From Psychrobacter sp. NG254 (GTDB lineage: Bacteria; Pseudomonadota; Gammaproteobacteria; Pseudomonadales; Moraxellaceae), in NCBI RefSeq assembly GCF_015277735.1, contig NZ_JADHDA010000001.1, positions 186,001 through 250,000 on the forward strand: DNA of 64,000 bases, in the 5' to 3' direction. The notes under the pieces were generated by a model. It worked only from the letters and a program-made list of their open reading frames with translations, had not been told where the DNA came from and ran no database searches. Position 1 is the stretch's first letter. Every line of letters starts with the position of its first letter. This document shows positions 58,458 through 64,000 of this stretch, piece by piece. The translations under genes and the position numbers were made by a program.

Positions 58458-58820
58458 TTACATCAAATGGTAGGTTTTGAGTTTTTTACGTAATGTGCCG
58501 CGATTAAGACCTAAAATTTGCGCACATTTTGTTTGGTTGCCACGTGTTTTTTCTAGCACAACCGATAATAGAGGCTCTTCGACCTGTTTTAAGATAAGCT
58601 CATATAGGTCGGTCGGTATCTCATCGCCTAGCATCGCAAAGTACTGACGGACAACGCGCTCGACATGGACACGTAGCGGCTGCTGCATGTGACCGGTGTG
58701 GCTATCTAGAGATAACTCAAAATCATGAGTAGGGGAGTGGTAATCTTCTTTATTATAATCGGCAAGGTGCTCAGAGCTTTTAGCAAAATGATTGGCATTA
58801 TGCTGTGCGTGAGGTGCCAT
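58458..58820 (-). CDS. fis: Fis family DNA-binding protein
   Basis: Nucleoid protein and regulator of stable-RNA genes. The C-terminal ~75 residues are typical Fis, with the helix-turn-helix NQTKCAQILGLNRGTLRKKLKTY at about 95-117 and the dimer helices PLLSVVLEKTRG. The 120-residue length exceeds E. coli Fis (98), the extra being a His/Asp-rich N-terminal tail. In E. coli it follows dusB; here it follows the zinc-ribbon gene and no dusB is present. Confidence 0.93.
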   Translation of the reverse strand: MAPHAQHNANHFAKSSEHLADYNKEDYHSPTHDFELSLDSHTGHMQQPLRVHVERVVRQYFAMLGDEIPTDLYELILKQVEEPLLSVVLEKTRGNQTKCAQILGLNRGTLRKKLKTYHLM

Positions 58821-58996
58821 AAGATACTATCCTTAAGATGAAAAAAGAGTCAAACTATTAAAGGTCAGAATAACAGTATATCAAATTAATATCGTCTAGC
58901 GCTGACAGATTACTCGCAATCTAAATAGAACAATTGCTCAAACTGACATCGATTATAAGTAGCCTACAGAATCAAAGCTATTCTATGAAGTACCAC

Positions 58997-60226
58997 TTAA
59001 TAAAGTGGCGTCATAGTCACCTGACGAATTTGGGTATTGGCAATGGGTACTGTAAATAGCAATCGGCGTTGATCAGCAGCAGGCAGTTGGCTTTGTTTGC
59101 CCAATAGGTAGTCACTAGGCGCTGCGATAAACACGCCAATGAGAGCGTTATCACCATAGACGCTGACTTTTACATTCGGATACAGTTGCGCCTGAGCGCT
59201 TTGGTTATTCAAAGTTGCGCCGATGTCACTAAAGGCGCCCGTTGTTTTTATTTGACTGGATCGATGAGTGGTATTGCTGACTGTGAGTGCTGATAGATCT
59301 GCACTTGGTAACCGGCAAGCAGCGATAGAGCATATTGCTTGCAAGCGCTGAGCATGGTTGGGGTTTTTAATTAACGTGTCTAAATTGAACATGACATACT
59401 GCGCTGCAAGCAGCAGTGCCAACACCAAGCAGCCAAGCACCCATAAAATAGATGCAATGGAATGTGTCGTTGGTGTTGAAGCAAAATGTGACTGCGATTT
59501 TTTCAAACGTTCTTCAAGTGAGCTCTCATCTGTTCTGATCGGCACACCCATATCTAACAAAATTTGCGATAAATCGGTATCATCAGCGGGCATCTCTTCG
59601 CGTTTACTTTGCTCTTCGAGAAGTTTTTCTAACCATGAATGATCTGAGGTACTATCGACATTGGCATGAATACTATTGGCCTCGGAGGAGCTGATAGATT
59701 TTTTTGAAGGTGGTGAGGATGCTGCTGACGTCTTGGGTAATGAGGAAGGTGCAGCTACACTAATATTCTGGTTAGTGTGCTTGGATATTGTAGGCTTATC
59801 CGTAACTGCGGCTATAGGTTCGCTATGGCTCACTTTTGTCAACCAAGCGTCCATGCCGTCTAAGGACTCGTCGATGTCCATATCATCATGGATTAAACCG
59901 TCAGGAATTGAAGATTTGGATGCTTGCTGTTTAGTCACTGACGGTTTAGCATCGTTTGATAGGTTTTGACTCTGCTGCTGACTCTTAGGCGATTGTACCG
60001 CTTGCTTATTTATAGTTTGTTTATTGTTCGATGCGGTTGGCGCTATCTTTACTTTAGGAGGTGAGGTGCTAGCCACATCATGACTAACCACCAAATGCTT
60101 ATTAACCAAAAAACTTTGGTGACATTGATCACAGCTGACCGTGGCATTGACTGTATTGAGCTGAGTTTGTTGGACTTTAGAGTAAGCTTGACAATGAGGG
60201 CACTGAGTTTTTATTGGCGTGGTCAT
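58997..60226 (-). CDS. Zinc-ribbon and DUF3426-type membrane protein
   Basis: A 409-residue protein with an N-terminal zinc ribbon of the MJ0042 type (CPHCQAYSKVQ...VSCDQCHQSF, two CxxC pairs), a long Ser/Lys/Gln/Thr-rich linker (about 60-240), a transmembrane helix at about 255-275 (ILWVLGCLVLALLLAAQYVMF) and a C-terminal periplasmic beta-domain of the DUF3426 kind. The same gene stands between prmA and dusB/fis in Pseudomonas. The function is unknown. The middle region is weakly conserved and could be a flexible spacer. Confidence 0.85.
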   Translation of the reverse strand: MTTPIKTQCPHCQAYSKVQQTQLNTVNATVSCDQCHQSFLVNKHLVVSHDVASTSPPKVKIAPTASNNKQTINKQAVQSPKSQQQSQNLSNDAKPSVTKQQASKSSIPDGLIHDDMDIDESLDGMDAWLTKVSHSEPIAAVTDKPTISKHTNQNISVAAPSSLPKTSAASSPPSKKSISSSEANSIHANVDSTSDHSWLEKLLEEQSKREEMPADDTDLSQILLDMGVPIRTDESSLEERLKKSQSHFASTPTTHSIASILWVLGCLVLALLLAAQYVMFNLDTLIKNPNHAQRLQAICSIAACRLPSADLSALTVSNTTHRSSQIKTTGAFSDIGATLNNQSAQAQLYPNVKVSVYGDNALIGVFIAAPSDYLLGKQSQLPAADQRRLLFTVPIANTQIRQVTMTPLY

Positions 60227-60398
60227 AAGCGCGAATCCAAAAAAGTATGGTTATCAATACCGCATAGCCACTCACCAATAGCTCCCTATAATACAAATCG
60301 TACTTTTTGATTTCGATGTCATCATGGGCGACGATAGAGTGGCGTCAAATACATAACATTTGACTGCCACCTATCGTAACAGATGTAATGAAATGTTG

Positions 60399-61325
60399 CT
60401 AGCTAGTAAATGTACCAGACAAACGCTGCCAGTGTTGGTCTTCTTGCGCAGTAAAAGCATGCTTTGGATCGAGTGCAAAATAGGGCTGATATGCCTCAGT
60501 GACTTGTTCAGTTTGTGATTCGATTAATCCTGCTAATACGATGCGACCCTTTGGCGCGATTAGCGTAGAAAAATACGGTGCCAATCCGATGAGTGGTTTT
60601 GCCAAAATATTGGCGACAATAACCTCTACCGGTATGACCTCGTTTTGTGAGCAATAATCAGTGAACTCTTCTGGCAAAAATGCTTGCAGACGATTACCAA
60701 CTTGGTTACGTACGGCGTTTTGATTGGTTGCAAGCACGGCTTGTGGGTCGATATCTACTGCATAGACGTGGCGTGCACCCAGCAATAAAGCGGCAATGCC
60801 TAAGACGCCTGAACCACAGCCATAGTCAATAACCACTTTATCTGCCAAGTCTTGCTCGGTTAGCCAGTCAAGACATAAGCGAGTCGTCGCATGATATCCG
60901 GTGCCAAATGCTAGGCCTGGATCCATGATGATATTGGTTGCCTCTGGATTGGGCGGTGTGAGCCATTCTGGCACAATCCATAAATCATTAGCACATTGAA
61001 TAGGATGGTAGTTGCTCATCCATTCGCGCTCCCAGTCCTTATCATCAACGGCAGTTAGCCAAGTACGAGTCGCTTGCACTTGGGCGGCGATTTCGTGACT
61101 GAGTTGCTCAATAGCTTGTTGAGAGCCCGCATCGGTGGTTGCATCAAACAATCCTGTTAGTATGACCTCATCCCATAGCGGTGACTCACCTGGTAGTGGT
61201 TCAAACAAGGGCTGATCGCCTGCATCGTCCAAGGCAATTGATAATGCACCTGCTTCTAGTAATAGCGCTTCAGCCAAGTCGACGTTTGATTTTTCACATT
61301 GTAAATGCAGTTGTTGCCATGCCAT
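60399..61325 (-). CDS. prmA: Ribosomal protein L11 methyltransferase
   Basis: Trimethylates amino groups of ribosomal protein L11 using S-adenosylmethionine. The SAM-binding motif I is VIDYGCGSGVLGIAAL (near residue 170). The N-terminal L11-binding domain (MAWQQLHLQCEKSNVDLAEALLLEAGALSIAL) and the post-I motif (HVYAVDIDPQAVLATNQNA) are also present; MDPGLAFGTGYHATTRLCL is the family signature. The 308-residue length is near the usual 293-300. AAGG lies about seven bases before the ATG. It leads the prmA-DUF3426-fis-purH run on the minus strand. Confidence 0.96.
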   Translation of the reverse strand: MAWQQLHLQCEKSNVDLAEALLLEAGALSIALDDAGDQPLFEPLPGESPLWDEVILTGLFDATTDAGSQQAIEQLSHEIAAQVQATRTWLTAVDDKDWEREWMSNYHPIQCANDLWIVPEWLTPPNPEATNIIMDPGLAFGTGYHATTRLCLDWLTEQDLADKVVIDYGCGSGVLGIAALLLGARHVYAVDIDPQAVLATNQNAVRNQVGNRLQAFLPEEFTDYCSQNEVIPVEVIVANILAKPLIGLAPYFSTLIAPKGRIVLAGLIESQTEQVTEAYQPYFALDPKHAFTAQEDQHWQRLSGTFTS

Positions 61326-61461
61326 AAAAATAACCTTAAACGAAAATAAATGTATGTTTTGAATAAATCATGATGGCGTCGTATGTAACAAGCTAATGGA
61401 TACTATTCTTGTGACCATCGCTCACACATAAACGCCTTAGTAAATTAGAAGCCAGTAAGCA

Positions 61462-62271
61462 TTAACGCAGGGCTTTTTTTGCCTCACTGACCACTCGTGA
61501 ATTGCCCTGAGCTTGTCCTGATTGCAATATGATTTGCCAGAGCGCTCGTCTGCGATTGGCATCCTGAGAGACACTAAGACCACGCCTAGCCATTGCTTCT
61601 GCTTTACGAGGTTGGTTTTTTTTCAATGCCACTTGTGCCAAATAAAAATACACCGCAGACGATTTCGGTGCCAAGCGCTGTGCACGCGTAAAGCTGTTCT
61701 CAGCATTGGTCAATTGACCTGATTTTAGCTGACTGACACCCAATTGCATCAAATTGCGAAACGCTGGCAAATTACTGTTGTTACTGGCCGCTTGTTGCGT
61801 TCTTTGCTGTGAGTTTCTGCGGGCGTGCTCTAGTAAATCGCTGTGTGACGGCACAGAGGACTCGGAGATTATATAGTCATTGCGAGAAGGTGCAACGACA
61901 ATCTCCTCCGGTTGTGTGAATACAGGCGTAGGCGGCGTATAAACAGGCGTCTCTTGAGTCAGCGGATTCGATGGCTCAGATGATTCGGGTGGAATATAGG
62001 GCTCGACTGGGTATTCGTTCTCATCATCAGATCTGACCATTGGTGCTTGAGTCACGGTGGTTGTGGTCACTGGCGTCTGTGATGATACTGCTGGCTGAAC
62101 AGGCATTGTTTTCATCGGCGCCGATGAACTGGGTACTGTCTGACACGCACTTAGGCTCAGCATGCCAATGAGCGCGCTACCTGCCAGTGCTGTATTGGCT
62201 GACATGAGTTTTTGCTGCCACCGAGTCATTGTCTGTTTCATTGAAACCTTGTGCTGTGAAGATGAGACCAT
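61462..62271 (-). CDS. Tetratricopeptide-repeat lipoprotein
   Basis: A 269-residue envelope protein. A hydrophobic signal segment ends in the lipobox LSAC (Cys near residue 43), so it should be lipid-anchored. Residues about 45-160 are Pro/Thr/Ser/Glu-rich, and the C-terminal ~95 residues form about two TPR-like helical hairpins (LMQLGVSQLKSGQLTNAENSFTRAQRLAPKSSAVYFYLAQVALKKNQPRKAEAMARRGLSV). The ATG at 62271 has AAGGG seven bases upstream; an in-frame ATG at 62241 (AAGG five bases upstream) would give a shorter, more usual signal peptide. Its position beside the PBP1b gene, 46 bases downstream of it, suggests a cell-wall link, by neighbourhood only. Confidence 0.82.
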   Translation of the reverse strand: MVSSSQHKVSMKQTMTRWQQKLMSANTALAGSALIGMLSLSACQTVPSSSAPMKTMPVQPAVSSQTPVTTTTVTQAPMVRSDDENEYPVEPYIPPESSEPSNPLTQETPVYTPPTPVFTQPEEIVVAPSRNDYIISESSVPSHSDLLEHARRNSQQRTQQAASNNSNLPAFRNLMQLGVSQLKSGQLTNAENSFTRAQRLAPKSSAVYFYLAQVALKKNQPRKAEAMARRGLSVSQDANRRRALWQIILQSGQAQGNSRVVSEAKKALR

Positions 62272-62317
62272 GTTCAGACCCTTTTTAAACGTTAAAAGCT
62301 AAATATTACGTATCATA

Positions 62318-64000
62318 TTAAAACCACTCAACAGCACGGTCATACCAAGTATCAGCACGGTCTTGACCTTCACCATCATTTTGCCCATTGCCGTCTTCTG
62401 AGCCATCAGCATCAACCGCTTCACCATTTGGAATCTCTAAGCCTTCACGGCGACGTTGCTGATTGATCGCACCTTGTTGGTTTTGGAATTGGGTTTGTTC
62501 ACGGGCACGGTCTTGTTGATATAAGCTCATCGCACAGTCACTGGCTTCTTCTGGTAGGTGTGCTGACATCACTGGCAAGTAACGTGCGTTGGCACAGCGT
62601 TCGTTAGACAACTTACCTGAGTTGTTTTCTAACCACAACCACTCAATACCTTCAGGCTCTGGCAGGGCTACAGGGGTCAGTTTGAGGCGTTTCATATAAT
62701 CAACCCACACTGGCAATGCCCCAGTACCACCGCTCAAACCAATGGGCTTGTTGTCGTCACGGCCAACCCAAACGACGCTGACATAGTTGCCACTGTAGCC
62801 TGCAAACCACGCATCGCGGTAGTCATTGGTGGTACCTGTTTTACCCGCGAGGTTTAGATTGCTACCAAGCGACTGAGCACGTTTGGCCGTACCATTTGAG
62901 ACCACTTGCTGTAGTGCATAGTTTGTCAAAAAATTGGTCTCAGGCGGAATGCTGCGCTGAGTGTTAAGGCCGGTACGCTGCAAAATACGGCCGCGATCAT
63001 CAATCACGGTGCGAATACTGTGGATAGGCGTACGGAAACCACCAGTTGCAAAGACCTGATACACACCAAGCATGTCCATTGGGCTAAGATTGACTGAGCC
63101 TAATAGTGCTGATGGATAAGGTGGGATTTTTTCTTTGACACCCATGCGCTGTAGCTGTTTGGCAAACGTATCGACACCAAACTCCATGCCCAAGCGCACT
63201 GCCGCTTGGTTATAAGATTGTGCCAGTGCCGAGGTAAAGGGCACATAGCCATGATCTCGGTTGTCGTAGTTTTTTGGGTTCCAATCGGTGCCGTCTTTTA
63301 GATTGACTGTGATGGGCGAATCATCTACTGAACTGGCCAAATTATAACGGCCACTCTCAAGCGCAGTCATATAAATAATAGGCTTCAATAGAGAGCCTAC
63401 TTGGCGTTTTGCGTCGACAGCTCGGTTAAATCCGGTAAATTCACTGCCACTACCCACCACTGAAACCAGCTCGCCAGTCTCTGGGTTGGCACTGACTAAC
63501 GCGCCTTGCAAATCTTTGGTTTTGCTACCACTACGGCGCAGCTCGCCAAGCTTTTGATCCACGGCTTTATCGGCGGCCAACTGAGCGATAGGGTCTAAGG
63601 TACTGATAATGATCAGACCTTCGTTTTTGAGATCGTCAGAGTAATAGACGTCATTCAGCTCACGTTTGACAATATCCAAAAAGTCAGGGAATTGGCTCTT
63701 GCCTTCAGCAGGCTTATCCACGATACCAAGCGGTTGTTTTAGGGCTTTGTCATAGTCTGCTTGGCTCAGTGAGCCCACACCCAGCATATTGTTCAATACC
63801 ACATCGCGACGTGCTTTTGAATCATTAGGGTTACGACGAGGGTTATAAATACTAGGGCCTTTTGCCATACCAACCAACATGGCTTGCTGGTCTAAGCGCA
63901 GCTCGTTGAGTGGTTTGTCAAAATAGAACTGTGAGGCCAGCCCAAACCCATTGATAGAGCGGTTGCCATTTTGACCCAAATAAATCTCGTTCAAATACGT
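62318..64000 (-). CDS. mrcB: Penicillin-binding protein 1b, 5' end outside the window
   Basis: Bifunctional peptidoglycan synthase. The frame runs off the right edge, so the N-terminus, membrane anchor and start of the glycosyltransferase are missing. The visible 560 residues begin in the glycosyltransferase (GT51) domain with LNEIYLGQNGNRSINGFGLASQFYF and include KGPSIYNPRRNPNDSKARRD. The transpeptidase domain follows: SxxK is probably RQVGSLLKPIIY (near residue 195 of the visible part), SxN in AQSYNQAAVRLG, KTGTTNDYRDAWFAGYSG near 388-405. The C-terminal ~80 residues are Gln/Glu/Asp/Asn-rich. The GT51 spacing and QVGSLLKP favour PBP1b over PBP1a. The TPR lipoprotein gene follows in the same direction. 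Confidence 0.93.
   Translation of the reverse strand, partial: TYLNEIYLGQNGNRSINGFGLASQFYFDKPLNELRLDQQAMLVGMAKGPSIYNPRRNPNDSKARRDVVLNNMLGVGSLSQADYDKALKQPLGIVDKPAEGKSQFPDFLDIVKRELNDVYYSDDLKNEGLIIISTLDPIAQLAADKAVDQKLGELRRSGSKTKDLQGALVSANPETGELVSVVGSGSEFTGFNRAVDAKRQVGSLLKPIIYMTALESGRYNLASSVDDSPITVNLKDGTDWNPKNYDNRDHGYVPFTSALAQSYNQAAVRLGMEFGVDTFAKQLQRMGVKEKIPPYPSALLGSVNLSPMDMLGVYQVFATGGFRTPIHSIRTVIDDRGRILQRTGLNTQRSIPPETNFLTNYALQQVVSNGTAKRAQSLGSNLNLAGKTGTTNDYRDAWFAGYSGNYVSVVWVGRDDNKPIGLSGGTGALPVWVDYMKRLKLTPVALPEPEGIEWLWLENNSGKLSNERCANARYLPVMSAHLPEEASDCAMSLYQQDRAREQTQFQNQQGAINQQRRREGLEIPNGEAVDADGSEDGNGQNDGEGQDRADTWYDRAVEWF

Overview
The window looks like core chromosome of a gammaproteobacterium of the family Moraxellaceae, most likely Psychrobacter. 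This rests on remembered protein styles and gene orders, not a database search. Pointers are the moderate-to-low G+C with AT-rich intergenic DNA, a glyceraldehyde-3-phosphate dehydrogenase with a long N-terminal extension, the cmk-rpsA-ihfB-lapA-pyrF order, a complete isc operon, and large Asp/Asn/Ser-rich insertions in otherwise standard proteins. No phage, plasmid, CRISPR, rRNA or tRNA locus was seen.

Layout. 1-3.2 kb, minus strand: a secreted protein cut by the window edge, coq7 (ubiquinone hydroxylase) and an LplT-like MFS transporter. 3.6-12.5 kb: tamA and tamB, the outer-membrane translocation and assembly module, with tamB bracketed by two oppositely oriented copies of a ~107-bp repeat with TATAGTC ends. 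12.7-16.1 kb: a small hemP gene under a clear Fur-type promoter, a Nudix/thiamine-phosphate-synthase-like fusion, and a lipocalin with an unexpected hydrophilic N-terminal extension. 16.5-24.2 kb: gap, obg, proB, hemE, argC and a membrane protein. 24.4-28 kb: clpS and clpA. 28.1-34.3 kb: ung, tadA, cmk, rpsA, ihfB, lapA, pyrF. 34.5-39.8 kb: small metabolic or unknown enzymes (metallophosphoesterase, histidine phosphatase, FAD monooxygenase, NAD(P)-binding protein, rraA) and rpsT. 40-46 kb: mfd, a HIT protein and a membrane class III nucleotide cyclase. 46.2-52.3 kb, minus strand: iscR-iscS-iscU-iscA-hscB-hscA-fdx, the whole housekeeping Fe-S assembly line. 52.8-56.5 kb: a UbiJ/SCP2-like membrane protein, hupB and ppiD. 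56.7-64 kb, minus strand: purH, fis, a zinc-ribbon DUF3426-type protein, prmA, a TPR lipoprotein and the C-terminal part of penicillin-binding protein 1b.

How the genes fit together. Two iron circuits are legible from DNA alone: the Fur-type site over the hemP promoter, and an IscR type 1-like site lying between the -35 and -10 of the isc promoter. The isc operon also holds two strong internal hairpins, after iscS and after iscU; the second looks like an intrinsic terminator and could grade expression of scaffold versus chaperone genes. Envelope biogenesis is represented by TamAB, PpiD, PBP1b, the TPR lipoprotein and lipocalin; translation and its quality control by S1, S20, TadA, PrmA, Obg and ClpAS; nucleoid architecture by HU, IHF-beta and Fis.

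I found no convincing new multi-gene system. The most interesting items are the repeat pair around tamB, the terminator-like elements inside the isc operon and between fis and purH, operator-like palindromes upstream of obg, ihfB and the lipocalin, and the lineage-specific extensions in TamA, ClpA and the lipocalin.
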